The translations under genes and the position numbers were made by a program. Below are positions 1-9,983 of a stretch of 29,698 nucleotides of DNA, in pieces. Source of the stretch: Chara braunii. Lineage: Eukaryota > Streptophyta > Charophyceae > Charales > Characeae. The notes below the pieces were generated by a model that saw nothing but the letters and a program-made list of their open reading frames with translations, did no database searches and was not told the origin of the DNA. The stretch lies in contig BFEA01000233.1 of the NCBI GenBank assembly GCA_003427395.1, forward strand, positions 1,213,838 through 1,243,535, read 5' to 3'. Each line of letters starts with the position of its first letter. The first letter of the stretch is position 1.

Positions 1-65
1 CACGTGCGTTGTATACGAATACAACGCACCCCGTGCGTTCTATTCGTAAATAACGCACGTGCGTT
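1..65. repeat. Clustered inverted repeats of GTGCGTT
   Basis: Positions 4-14 (GTGCGTTGTAT) are the exact reverse complement of 19-29, with a 4-base loop. The shorter pair GTGCGTT at 33-39 and AACGCAC at 52-58 follows, and a further GTGCGTT begins at 59. The arrangement looks like the terminal part of a transposon or foldback element whose remainder lies outside the window. No partner end is visible inside the window, so this remains inference. Confidence 0.5.
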
Positions 66-427
66 TTGTTCGGGGGAAGACTGTAGCAATTTCAGTCATA
101 ATAAACAGGCGCTGGCTCGTTCCGTATCTGTGTGACTCGTCTAGTAGGAGAAAGATCAGTCGGGGTTCAAGTCTTCCCACGTTTTTTCAATGAAGAGGTA
201 TGCAAAAAATATGTAACTGAAATGGTTAGGACAATCATAGAAGTGGTAAATATCCTAGTCGACTTTTACCATAAGGAAGCAAATATGAATATGTGGTTGG
301 GGATTAATGGACCACGTATAGACATATATTTCAATCTGGCATCAGAAGTCATAAATAACTGATAAGATTGTTTAAAACACTTAAGATTTGAATTTCTCTG
401 CTTACTGGGATAATTGTCGCCTAACAA
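66..427. other. Non-coding, no gene recognised
   Basis: AT-rich sequence. The only open frame (132-362) begins with a non-ATG codon and has no recognisable protein content. A stretch near 160 resembles a Pol III B box (GGGTTCAAGTCTTCCC) but no cloverleaf can be built around it. Confidence 0.5.
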
Positions 428-606
428 AAATTTATACGGGGGAAAGGGAAACAAAGGGGGCCAAGGATCAAAGACTGAGAGGGCCGATTAACATGAATTT
501 TTTATTGGCTCTCAAGTAAATTTATAACGGGGAACGGGAAACAAAAGGGGGCAAGGATCAGAGACTGGGAGGGCCGATCAACATGGATTCTTCAGTGGTT
601 CTCAAT
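428..606. repeat. Two-copy tandem repeat, period about 90 bp
   Basis: The segment starting AAATTTAT at 428 recurs at 518. Both copies carry a purine-rich block around GGGAAACAAA and end in a GGCTCTCAA / GGTTCTCAA variant. The copies differ by scattered substitutions and small indels, so the duplication is not recent. No coding role is visible. Confidence 0.8.
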
Positions 607-2910
607 AAGGTATATCTTCATGCAACCAGACTCACGACTGTCGAGAGGGATGAGTTCAAATTACAAAAGGGTTTTGGGGATCACATGGTCTGGGTAGGGA
701 GAGTGAGAGTGTTGCGGCTATGGGATTTAATTTTACCTATGGTGTTATAAAATAATCCAATCCCACCTACGACAAGAGTGCACAACTTGGAAAAGGTAGT
801 TATGATAAAATTTTTTGAACTGACCACTCAAAGAAAGGCAGGTACGGTACGATTCAGGGTAGTCTGAACTAGCGAACAAACCGTGATAATAATTGTCAAT
901 CATTGGGTAGTTAGTGAAGAAATCTACGACAAGAGTATGACGGTTATAGCAGGGGCTATGACTATGTTTTTTACGAGGTTCTATGAGGTTGAGCGTCAAC
1001 TAACTTGAACCACTCTATTGGGAGTCTCATATAATGGCTAATGACTAAGTAGGCCTTCATGATGTAATGAAATAATGCTCAACAATTATTTCTTCTTACA
1101 TGACATAGTATCCATTGAGTTATGATTTCACAGTATCTTTAACTCGCAAATGTCTTGGTCTTTGAAACCTTTTTTTGCAATCTGATGTTCGATAAGTATG
1201 TGAGTTATGTTTGGTTGGCCATGACAGTTGGTTTGCTTGTTTCTTCACATACCTACACTATTCCCCTATTTAGAGTTTCTTTCATCCTCTTATTAGTCCA
1301 CTTTGTATGCCCTTTAGGGTCTTAACGACCCTAGTGGTATACATAATAATATGTACTATGGCAAGTGAAAAACATCATTGGTCGGTTCATCTTTGTCACG
1401 ATACCGCGTGTCGTCACATATGGGCCGGTAGCTCGACACATATACGCCCCTCCCTAAAGGAGGTGACAACTCCCTAAGGATGAGGGAAAGTTGTACCTCG
1501 CTCAACTTGTTATAGGGCAGTCGTAAGAAGTATGATCAACACACTCGGTCGAAGCGGCCCTTCGAAGAAGATGCTCCAAGATGCTACCAACTCGTGCATG
1601 ATGCGGTCAGGAGGGTCCCCAACTGTGATATCGCAAGGCGAGAACAGTGCGCTCGACACTGCAATTTTCAAGTGCAAACTTTGACGATTTTCACGCTTAT
1701 AAAAATAAACAAAGAATCTGAAAGTGTGAGTTTTTTTTTCAAGATTGGTTTCCTGTTGGTTTATACGAATTTTATAATAACAGGTTGGTTTATCAAATAA
1801 ACTCTCACGTACCTTTGATACCCAGTTTCTAAATCAGACCCAATTTACAATAATAATTCGATTTTTTAAGTCGTCATTTGAAAAGTATGTATGAGTCTGA
1901 AGGGTGGTTATTTGACCGAGTCATACTAGGTTGACTAATGTTTATATATATATAATTATAAAAGTTTGAAAGTAAAGATAAACATGGTAAATGTTAATAA
2001 AACGGTTACTTTGTCAACATTGTGTGATATATTTTTATTATGTCAGAGTTTCAAGAATGACTACTCATGCTCTACTCAATAACAACAATTGTGTTAATGA
2101 CCTAGATTCATCAGGAGTGTTGATCAAATATCTCGAGGAGATATAACTTTTATATACTTGGTTTTGATTTTCAAATACGAATGTCGGACAGTTGTACTTA
2201 CGATGGGAAGTGAAAATCGTCATTCGTTTTTTGAACGGGTATCTCATACTGTCAAACAATCCTCACAAACCTTCTTAAACAGGTGAGAGGAGAAGAACAA
2301 CTGTATGACTCACTCTCAAACCGTCGATATCAGGAGTAAGAAACTTTATAACACTCTTCACTTTACTCATGAGTGTCGTAAAACCCAAAATATCATATTG
2401 AGTTTTAGGTTAGTATCTCAAACAGCAAAGCAAAAATGCACTTTGAAGTAAATTTCGCCAATATTCAATTTAAAAAATATTGAGAAATTTTATAAATCTC
2501 AGCAGAGGAAATTTAAATGCTCCAAATGAGACTAAATTTTATGTACCCAAACCTTGACAAAAAAGCCTTTTTTTGTTTTAATTGACCCCCAAACCCTAAT
2601 TTCAGTTTTTAGTCTGTTGGTCATGACCTGAAAATGAGAGGGTTCGTTAATCATTAGTGAGTTTCACATGCGTTTCAATCTTTATATGTAGGATTGAGTT
2701 TTAAGGGTCTGTGCAGGGTAGCCTGAGTTCGGGTCCGACCGAACTATCGAACCCGAACGGGCAAATGTTATACAAAAAAATAAACAAAATAATGCCTTGA
2801 GATCACATCGAAATTCCTTACCAAATTTACATTCGGTCCGACAAAAGGTCCCGAGTCACTCTGATAGCCTATAAATTTTATTTTTATTTTATCATGGATC
2901 ACATGCTACT
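607..2910. other. Long AT-rich gene-free stretch
   Basis: No open frame here looks like a protein. The phrase CTACGACAAGAGT recurs at about 767 and 924. A block near 1410-1440 (GTCACATATGGGCC, then CTCGACACATATAC) is echoed loosely at 4711-4745, suggesting an old dispersed repeat. Otherwise I see nothing I can name. Confidence 0.5.
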
Positions 2911-3222
2911 TGATTGATTGACTAATTACCTAGGCTACCAGCAGGGCCGCCCGTGTCCCGGGTGGCCAGCCCGTGCAAGGACCTGGGAAGGCCCCCCCCC
3001 CCCCAAAAAAAAAAAACCTTTAAAAATCCGAAAAAAAACTATGTTATGGAGAAAAATGAACTAAACAACTTTTGCCTCATCATCACATAAAAAACCTTCA
3101 CCAAATTTTGAATAAAAAATAAATTTTAAAAATAATATATATATATATATATATATATTTGGCCCTGCCCGGCAAGTGACACCTGACCACTCTGGTAGCC
3201 TAGCCGACTAATTGATTATTTA
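2911..3222. mobile_element. Possible hAT-like foldback element
   Basis: CTAGGCTACCAG at 2930-2941 is matched in inverted orientation by CTGGTAGCCTAG at 3192-3203. Inside that pair, CAGGGCC (2942-2948) faces GGCCCTG (3161-3167). CAGGG-type ends are common in hAT elements. The interior is a poly(C)/poly(A) stretch and an (AT)n run (3133-3158). No clean 8-bp target duplication is seen, so the call is weak. Confidence 0.3.
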
Positions 3223-3592
3223 ATAAATAAAAAAACTTTACATCTGCGTAGCATGGCGAACATGTCCGTTCCCCTTCACGTTCACCCGTTCGCTCGAACT
3301 GCTCATGAATATGTTTAGGCGAACTTTTTTTTTCGTAAAAAAAAAGTTAAAAAAATAAAAATTCAATTTTTTATTTTTAACTCATGATTGGCTACGAATT
3401 TGAACATGACTTCTAGGCAAAAGTTCCTTGTAATGTTATTTTACATAACATATAGATATGCATATTTTTAAATATTTTTTATATTCTCGTTCGGAGGGTT
3501 TTGGGCGCTTGTTCGTGTTCGCCTCCGAACGAAAACACAGTGCTACGTAGCTTTACACCTTAGTGTGTATGCAACTTTTTGGGGGGGGGGCG
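3223..3592. other. Gene-free, with GTTCG-rich motifs
   Basis: Around 3280-3305 and 3485-3535 there are clusters of GTTCG/CGAAC (for example GTTCGTGTTCGCC) in partly inverted orientation, resembling plant MITE termini. The intervening sequence is A/T-rich. A 10-base G run lies at 3581-3590. I could not define ends. Confidence 0.3.
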
Positions 3593-3779
3593 AAACTACG
3601 CTTGAGTTACAAAAATGAGTTATAATTGCACTATGGGTCAATATAGTTTCGAATCACAGTTTGGACAATATGTATAAAACCCAACCTTTTGGGCAGATAT
3701 AGTGCCCGAACTTCATTTGCAAACTGTATTTTGGGTCATACTGCAATTATAACTATTTTTTGTGACTATACTGAAGTTA
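3593..3779. mobile_element. Foldback MITE with about 58-bp inverted arms
   Basis: The arm 3593-3649 is an imperfect reverse complement of 3721-3779. The best-matching core is AGTTATAATTGCA, next to a CAAAAA block near the outer end. The arms surround a loop of about 70 bases. No transposase is encoded, as expected of a MITE. Target duplication and superfamily are not clear. Confidence 0.6.
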
Positions 3780-3866
3780 TTATTATATATTATTTGTTTT
3801 TTTTTTCTCTCTTAATCTCTCTCTTTTTCCCTTTCTTCCTCTCTTACACACGCACACATTCTTTTC

Positions 3867-3886
3867 TTACACACACACGAACACAC

Positions 3887-3930
<44 letters not shown>

Positions 3931-3964
3931 GTACACATATACACACACATATATATATACACAC
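3867..3964. repeat. (CA)n / (TA)n microsatellite
   Basis: Interrupted ACAC and ATAT dinucleotide runs. The open frame across them (3689-3982) is merely His/Thr-rich translation of the microsatellite. Confidence 0.9.
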
Positions 3965-3997
3965 TACCAGAAAAATAAATAAACATATTAAAAAGGT

Positions 3998-4014
3998 TTA
4001 AACCACTAATACTT
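3998..4014 (+). mobile_element. Solo terminus resembling the TTAA-MITE end
   Basis: TTAAACCACTAATACTT differs at three of 17 positions from the terminal sequence of the TTAA-MITE family found further right. It has the flush TTAA but no opposite end in range. It may be a relic end or a chance match. Confidence 0.3.
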
Positions 4015-4016
4015 TT

Positions 4017-5800
4017 TCGAGTGAGAAAATAGTGGGTCTCGGATGAACCTCTGACTCTGTAGGAGGTTGCAAAAAAATGTCACGTGTCGCTGAGATTTAT
4101 CAAAGGCGGCCATTGCCAGTCCCGACCTCCGAATTCTTTGGGAACAACCCGTTTTCCTTTATTTTCCAATACTAGCAGAGATAATGGTGCTTTAAAAGGG
4201 GGGGGGGGAGGAGGAGGAAAAAAAAAGAAGTGAGTGGGCAAGTATATTTCAATATTGTCATATTTCATAATTTTTTTTTTTTTTTTCGATCAACCAAATG
4301 CCCTGAAAATTTATAGGCAGGTATCCTACATGTTTCTAAAGAAAAATAAAAATATTTATGCACCAAAATGACTTTTGAAGATGACGAAACTTTGAGAAGT
4401 TCACCCTCTTACTTTCGGTCAGACACTTAAACGTTTCAGGGAGGGGCGACCCCCCCCTCTGCACTTTCGGGCGGATGACCCTGAGTGTGGGTATATTTAT
4501 ATCCATTACATAGTTTGAGTCAAGTACTTACGGAAAAAATCATAAATTTATGTTTAATGTGAAAACCAAATAGTAATTTATGATGAAGATACTCAACTTA
4601 AAATTTTAATGTAATAAATAATGATCCGTCATGAATCATCGTAAAACATTCTATATGTTTTTCAGCATATTGCAGTGACAATGCAGTGACTTGAGTTAAT
4701 TCATCGTTGATGTCACACATGGCCTGATAGATCGACAAGGATACGTCCAGTCTAGAATGATAATAACATTTTTGGTGAACTACATTGTACCTCGTGCAAT
4801 CTCTATTATGTCAGAAAATTCGTGAAAGGTATGTCTGACGCACTCCGTTGGAGTGATACTGACTTCTCATATAAAATTAATTATCTTACTTATCTTCTAT
4901 AATGTAATTGAAAAACTCTTTCTGCATGCCTCGTTTCACACTTGTACTAAAGTAATCGATGATATCACATGTGGTCTCGTTGTTTGTTGTGTAAAATACA
5001 ATCAATAAGACACAATGATTTTTCTAATTAAAAAATATCATTATCTTTATGAAAATATTTTTATAAAGTTATGAATCTATAAATAATAATTTTTATGTAG
5101 TGCAACAAATGTAAGTTGACCAATAACGTTAATTAGTCGCTATATTATAAAATATATGTGTTAAAATGACAATTAAACTTGTCATTCATTTACAACTTAG
5201 AGTGTCGATCTTTTAAAGTAAATCACATGAATGTTTAACTAAGTTGGTAAATGTTAAAATTTAAATATAGACATTTATTAAAAAAACATGTTATAAGCAA
5301 AATCTACTATAAAACTTTTGCAATATTTTGAAGAAGCACAACCGTAATACTTCAAACATTGAAACAGAAAATGAAATAACATGAAATACCATGTGAAAGT
5401 ATAAACGAAGAATGACTCATAAGTTACTGATATGAGTTTTTGCATCATAGTCAATATAAACAAGATTAATTATTTTATTATGTAAAGTATATGGTTACCA
5501 TCACTGAGATTTGACCGAACTTATTAATCTAAATAACTGAATGTTCAACGACACCTTTCACAATGTTCAAATAAACGTAGTTTTTTTTTTTTTTAATAAT
5601 GTTTATTGTTGATGAATATGTTTCTCCAATCGATATTTTTTTTTTAAAAAGAAAAATTTTGGTTATCGAATGACTTAAGACTTTTCTTTTTTTTCACGGA
5701 CCATGTGTGTGTATGTATCTATATGCATTTGTGGGTATTGCACGTGCTTGCTTATTTGCTTTATTTACTAAATGTTTGATTGAACGACAATGCTCGATTG

Positions 5801-5802
<2 letters not shown>
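4017..5802. other. AT-rich gene-free stretch
   Basis: There is no credible coding region. It holds homopolymer tracts (G run at 4200-4208, T run at 4270-4285, T run at 5581-5594) and a C run at 4450-4457 in a slightly GC-richer island. Blocks at 4711-4745 and 4955-4980 echo the repeat noted near 1410-1440. Confidence 0.5.

Positions 5803-5842
<40 letters not shown>
5803..5842. repeat. (ATTG)n microsatellite
   Basis: Ten or so tandem TGAT/ATTG tetranucleotides. On the minus strand they translate as Ser-Ile-Asn-Gln, which explains a spurious open frame there. Confidence 0.95.
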
Positions 5843-6265
5843 GAACTCGTTCATTGATACAAAAAACGAAATGTGAGGGAGACACTTTATTGATTACTTG
5901 CGTGTTCTTTTGATTGGTTTTAAGAGAGATCAATAAGTTATCAATAGGAAACAAAAAAAAATATGGTCACTTTAATTGATTGATTATTAAATCGATTGAT
6001 CAATAACTGAAAATGAAATGCGCCTATACGTATATAGCCACACGTGAGCTTACATGTGTATGCGTGTGTGTGTGTGTGTGTGCGTATGTATGTACACGTG
6101 TGTGTTGCCATACCCATTGTACACAACTAAAAAATAATATTGTTGCATCAAAGTGTTAGGTAATACTTTTACTGCGTTTCCAACCTCACGCATCGTGCAC
6201 GAAGTGTGAGCAACATACCCTAGTCAAAGTATACTCACACTACCTAGTGCAACCGATCTAATCCT
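5843..6265. other. Gene-free, includes a (GT)n run
   Basis: AT-rich non-coding sequence with a GT dinucleotide run at 6064-6082. No gene is recognised. Confidence 0.5.
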
Positions 6266-6510
6266 GCTATTCTGTAGGGATGAACATGCTACCGATTGTT
6301 GTTGGAGCAAATACCTGTAGAGCATAGTCACACTAGTCTCTTATAGTCGCAAAATCGCAAATTCGAAAATCTGATTAAGTCCTCGTTTAAAAAGGATGAG
6401 ATCTAGCCGCTGATTTTGCAATTTTGCGAGTGTAAGGGACTAGTGTGACTATACGCTAAGGGTATTTGCTCCGACAGCGGCCGGTATCATGTTCATCCCC
6501 ACAGAATGGC
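6266..6510. mobile_element. Long-TIR foldback MITE
   Basis: About 95 bases from 6266 pair with the reverse complement of 6412-6510. Both arms share GGGATGAACATG, GGAGCAAATACC and TAGTCACACTAGTC in the same order. The arms are clearly homologous but diverged (roughly one base in five by eye), so the insertion is old. The GGGATGAAC start is reminiscent of hAT-type ends, but no 8-bp target duplication is evident and the superfamily is left open. Confidence 0.75.
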
Positions 6511-6695
6511 AAGACGAGCGCAGTTGGTAGTTGGTACAACCTTGAGTTACTGTTGAAATGCAGACAAAATTTCGAATCCAGCAATTTGAAGTGTAGGACA
6601 CCGAGTCGCACAGCCCGCAACCCTATCTGTGCTTAGTGAGCATGGATTCCGGACATCCGTCCGTAGGTACGGATTCAGCCTGCTGGAACCGGCCA
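6511..6695. other. Short non-coding spacer
   Basis: No gene is seen. TTCCGGACATCCGT at 6647-6660 also occurs at 6700-6713 inside the U6 retrocopy. It may be chance or a second U6-derived scrap. Confidence 0.4.
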
Positions 6696-6713
6696 GTACT
6701 TCCGGACATCCGT

Positions 6714-6745
<32 letters not shown>

Positions 6746-6780
6746 GGCCCCTGCGCAAGGATAAAAAAAAGAAAAAAAAG
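6696..6780 (+). pseudogene. 3'-truncated U6 snRNA retrocopy with A-rich tail
   Basis: The segment reads as U6 snRNA from a degenerate 5' hairpin (GTACTTCCGGACATCC) through AAAATTGGAACGATAC and AGATTAGCATGGCC to GCGCAAGGAT at 6762. It breaks off before the GACACGC box and runs into an A-rich tail (6763-6780). Imperfect direct repeats flank it: AGCCTGCTGGAACC (6677-6690) and AACCTGCTGAAGCC (6781-6794), three mismatches in 14. The core matches plant U6 as I know it. The lost 3' half, and the lack of a plant snRNA upstream element or TATA box at the usual spacing, argue against a functional gene. It is most likely a product of LINE-type target-primed reverse transcription. Confidence 0.85.
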
Positions 6781-7202
6781 AACCTGCTGAAGCCCTGGAC
6801 TGTCCGCCCATCCGTACGTCGTTTGTAGACCCTCCCTGTAGCCGCCCGTCTCATGTTGTACTGCCGTAGGGGACAAAAAAATAACGTGCTATCCCTGACT
6901 GACCTGTTGGCCTTAGCCGTGCTTAGCGATGCCGTGCCAGAGGTCCTGTCAGCCGTGGCTGGGCGGGGCCTCTCCCATATTGTAGTGCACGACGATCTGG
7001 ACCGGCCCTAAGTCCCTGATGACGATGCCTGGAAATTTGCCCTTGTTCCCCAGGTCGGAACCGAGCTGGCCGGGCTGCCTGCTTTCGCTACGCTCGTAGT
7101 CAAAGTAGGGAGCAACGGCCATTGAAGCTCTCTTTCGGTCGGTGGGCGTGCAAGCGAAAGCGCTCGGCAACGAAGTGACTGTACCCCTTGACGAGCAGCG
7201 CC
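6781..7202 (+). promoter_or_regulatory. RPL4 upstream region (presumed promoter and 5'UTR)
   Basis: This GC-richer sequence leads to the RPL4 start. I see no clear TATA box, telo-box or site II motif. The last bases before the ATG (CCCCTTGACGAGCAG) look like a possible 3' splice acceptor, so a 5'UTR intron is possible. An opposite-strand open frame at 6949-7215 has no recognisable content. Confidence 0.35.
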
Positions 7203-8432
7203 ATGGCTGCGTCACGCCCGCTTGTCACTGTCTATTCCTCGGAGGGAGAGAAAACCAGCGAGCAGGTTCCTCTCCCCCATGTCTTCGTCACTCCCATCCG
7301 TCCTGACATTGTGCACTTCGTCCACTACAACTTGGCCAAGAACAAGCGTACTCCTTACGCTGTGAGCAAGAAGGCCGGTCATCAGACCTCTGCGGAATCA
7401 TGGGGAACCGGGCGTGCCGTCTCTCGTATTCCCCGTGTGCCAGGTGGAGGCACGCACAGGGCCGGACAGGGAGCGTTCGGAAACATGTGTCGAGGTGGAA
7501 GGATGTTCGCACCGACGAAGATTTGGAGGAGATGGCACAGAAAGGTTAACCTAAACCAGAAGAGGTATGCGGTTTGCTCCGCTCTCGCTGCCTCTGCCCT
7601 GCCCGCGCTTATCTTGGCACGCGGCCACATCATCGACGAGGTTCCCGAGGTTCCTCTTATCGTCTCCGATGATGCGGAGGGTCTGGAGAAGACATCTCAG
7701 GCGGTGAAACTCCTGAAGAAAATCGGCGCCTATGCTGATGTCGAGAAGGCGAAAGCCAGCCGCAAGATTAGGGCTGGTAAGGGCAAGATGCGTAATCGTC
7801 GCTATGTGAACAGGAAGGGACCGCTGATTGTGTACGGATCTGAAGGTTCCAAGATCGCTCTTGCTTTCCGCAATCTGACGGGTGTTGATACATTGAACGT
7901 GACTCGTCTGAACCTGCTCAAGCTGGCGCCGGGATCTCATCTTGGGCGCTTCATCATCTGGACGAAGAGCGCCTTCGAGAAGCTTGATGCTCTCTACGGC
8001 ACGCGGGATAAGCCGTCGGAGATGAAGAAGAACTACGTGCCTCCTCGCTCGATGATGGCGAATTCGGATCTGGCTCGCCTGATCAACTCCGACGAAATCC
8101 AGAGCATCGTCAAGCCCATCAAGCGGGACGTGAAGAGGCGTGTGCTGAAGAAGAACCCGCTGAAGAACATCGGAATGATGATGAAACTGAACCCGTACGC
8201 GCGTACGGCGAGGAGGGTGAGATTGCTCGATCTGGAGAGGAAGAAGGCAGCCAAGGCGGCGGGCAAGGTGTACAAATCGATGGAAGAGAAGGAGTTCAGC
8301 AAGTTGGCCTCCACAGGAGCGACGAAGAAAGAGATCCAGAAGGCGGGAAAGAGGTATTACAGGCAGATGGTTTCAGACAGCGATTACCTGGAGCACGAAA
8401 GTTTCTCGAAATGGCTGGGCATGTCGCAGTGA
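7203..8432 (+). CDS. RPL4: 60S ribosomal protein L4 (uL4)
   Basis: This encodes a 409-residue uL4, a structural protein of the cytosolic large ribosomal subunit that binds 28S rRNA and lines the peptide exit tunnel. The globular domain covers about residues 5-67 and 115-260 and contains [16 protein letters not shown] and [14 protein letters not shown]. The tunnel loop (about 68-114) carries [19 protein letters not shown] and [17 protein letters not shown]. The basic eukaryote-specific C-terminal extension follows, with LKKNPLKN and [11 protein letters not shown], and ends [19 protein letters not shown], typical of streptophyte L4. Length fits plant L4 (about 405-410). The ATG at 7203 is chosen because its context is GCCATGGCT and the protein then starts MAASRPLV like its relatives; upstream in-frame codons are non-ATG. 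There are no introns, frameshifts or missing motifs. It could be a native single-exon gene or a well-preserved retrocopy. Confidence 0.97.
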   Translation: MAASRPLVTVYSSEGEKTSEQVPLPHVFVTPIRPDIVHFVHYNLAKNKRTPYAVSKKAGHQTSAESWGTGRAVSRIPRVPGGGTHRAGQGAFGNMCRGGRMFAPTKIWRRWHRKVNLNQKRYAVCSALAASALPALILARGHIIDEVPEVPLIVSDDAEGLEKTSQAVKLLKKIGAYADVEKAKASRKIRAGKGKMRNRRYVNRKGPLIVYGSEGSKIALAFRNLTGVDTLNVTRLNLLKLAPGSHLGRFIIWTKSAFEKLDALYGTRDKPSEMKKNYVPPRSMMANSDLARLINSDEIQSIVKPIKRDVKRRVLKKNPLKNIGMMMKLNPYARTARRVRLLDLERKKAAKAAGKVYKSMEEKEFSKLASTGATKKEIQKAGKRYYRQMVSDSDYLEHESFSKWLGMSQ

Positions 8433-8788
8433 GCCAGGGGCATGGAGGAGCGCAGTGCGTGCGAGGTATTGGAGGAACTGAGTGAAGAAAAAGCGTGCTC
8501 AACTATGAGGTTTCATTTTCTGGGTGAAAGGTATGAAGCGTCGAATGGCATGCCATGATGGCGGTTGGAAACAGTCGACTGAGAAGCAGTGTGTGAACAG
8601 CATTGCCGACAATTTTGAGGTCATTAAAGGTATTGCTGGAGGAGGAGAGTTGTCATGACGTGGTGTGGTTTCTTTGGCAGGTGTGTTTTTACGAGACGTC
8701 AGGTGTGGCTGTCGTATGATGGGGAGTGCAGGCAGAAGGCGATTGAGAACAGGGTAGAGGAATACGGGGGTGAGATACGGACAGCAGG

Positions 8789-8790
<2 letters not shown>
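8433..8790 (+). other. RPL4 3' flank
   Basis: This presumably contains the RPL4 3'UTR. There is no poly(A) tract after the stop and no canonical AATAAA nearby, so nothing here marks the gene as a processed copy. Confidence 0.4.

Positions 8791-8860
<70 letters not shown>
8791..8860. repeat. (GA)35 microsatellite
   Basis: An uninterrupted 70-base GA dinucleotide run. The Arg-Glu repeat frames crossing it are artefacts. Confidence 0.98.
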
Positions 8861-8862
<2 letters not shown>

Positions 8863-9545
8863 TTGGACCTGTCTGGGTTTTGCTTGGAAGGGTGGAAATT
8901 GGTAGTCGGGATGCGAGAGAAATTTGCGGCCGGGTTTAGGGTGGGCGGAGAATCAGGATGCGTTAGGTGGGGTCTCTTAAGGGGCTGTGAGTGCGGCAGA
9001 GGAAGTCGGCTTTTCTTGAAAGGGCCATTTTTGTCGAGGTCAGGAAGGGCGAGAGAGCGCGATTATTTGGGGATTTATTTACTGAACTGATGCTCAGGCG
9101 TGGCTGCTGTCGAGTAAAAGATCCGTTTCCTACACGACTCTCTGCGGTGATGGTGTTCTTGTGTGATTGTATGGGCTTAATGCCAATCATATGGACAAAT
9201 CGAAATGTGTTTTTATGTTCTAACGAGTAGAGCGTCGTCATCGCATGTAAATGTTGTGTTGTGGTGTTGTGCTGTTCGTTAACTCTTTGTTCTTTTCTGT
9301 GATTGCATTGTATTCATTTCACATGGACGGACGAGCAAAAACGTTTCTTTGTATGTCGGATGAAATGCCCAAGGAATGATGCTTGTGTGGATGAAATGTG
9401 AGTTGCCTCTTGTTCTGCTTGACCCGAATGCAGTGTTATGATTGTGGTTGATGTACATGTTATTTCCGAGATGTGTCTGATCGGCACAAGCTCGGGATGG
9501 GAGGATATTGTCGAAGTAGATGGAGGTGCAAGGGAATGACTGCAT
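8861..9545. other. Gene-free stretch
   Basis: G-rich on the plus strand, with several short frames in both directions that resemble nothing known. No repeat is found. Confidence 0.4.
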
Positions 9546-9983
9546 CAGCTCTGTGGGAGCGAGGTAAGAGAGCTGTGGAGGGATCGTAGGTGAGAGTGCC
9601 GTGGCAGCGACAGTGGCCTTTTTAAGGCGAAACGATAATGGGGCCAATCTTTTTAGGGTTCAAACACGCGGGTTAATGTCGGTTGTGGAGGAAGTCGAGA
9701 AAGGTAATAATGTTGAGCGTCTGAGGAATTTGGAAGTGGGTAATAGCAGGATAACGGGGGGTGCAGCTCTGTGGGAGCGAGGCAAGAGAGCTGTGGAGGG
9801 GGGATCGTAGGTGAGAGTGTCGTGGCAGCGACAGTGGCTCGTTTAAGGCGAAACGAGAATGGGGCGAAACTTTTTAGGGTTCAAACACGCGGGTTAATGT
9901 CGGTTGTGGAGAAAGTTGAGAAAGGTAACAATGTTGAGCGTCTGAGGAATTCGGAAGGGGGTTATAGCCGGATAACGGGGGTG
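9546..9983. repeat. Two-copy tandem duplication, period 218 bp
   Basis: CAGCTCTGTGGGAGCGAGG at 9546 recurs at 9764, and the copies stay aligned over their whole length. Shared blocks include GTGGCAGCGACAGTGGC, TTTTTAGGGTTCAAACACGC and GTTGAGCGTCTGAGGAATT. Differences are scattered substitutions plus an extra GG in copy two. The short open frames in the two units are the same frame duplicated and show no known domain. Confidence 0.9.

Noticed and set aside
120-180. Possible tRNA-derived SINE promoter (GGGTTCAAGTCTTCCC)
   Set aside because: The A-box match is poor, and there is no repeat partner, tail or target duplication.
6696-6762. Functional U6 gene
   Set aside because: The 3' half of the RNA is missing, the tail is A-rich, and no plant snRNA upstream element or TATA box was seen.
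6949-7215. 88-residue minus-strand frame upstream of RPL4
   Set aside because: It lies over the presumed RPL4 promoter and 5'UTR, overlaps the RPL4 start, begins with a non-ATG codon and has no recognisable content.
8655-9090. Arg-Glu repeat frames
   Set aside because: They are translations of the (GA)35 microsatellite with ordinary flanks.
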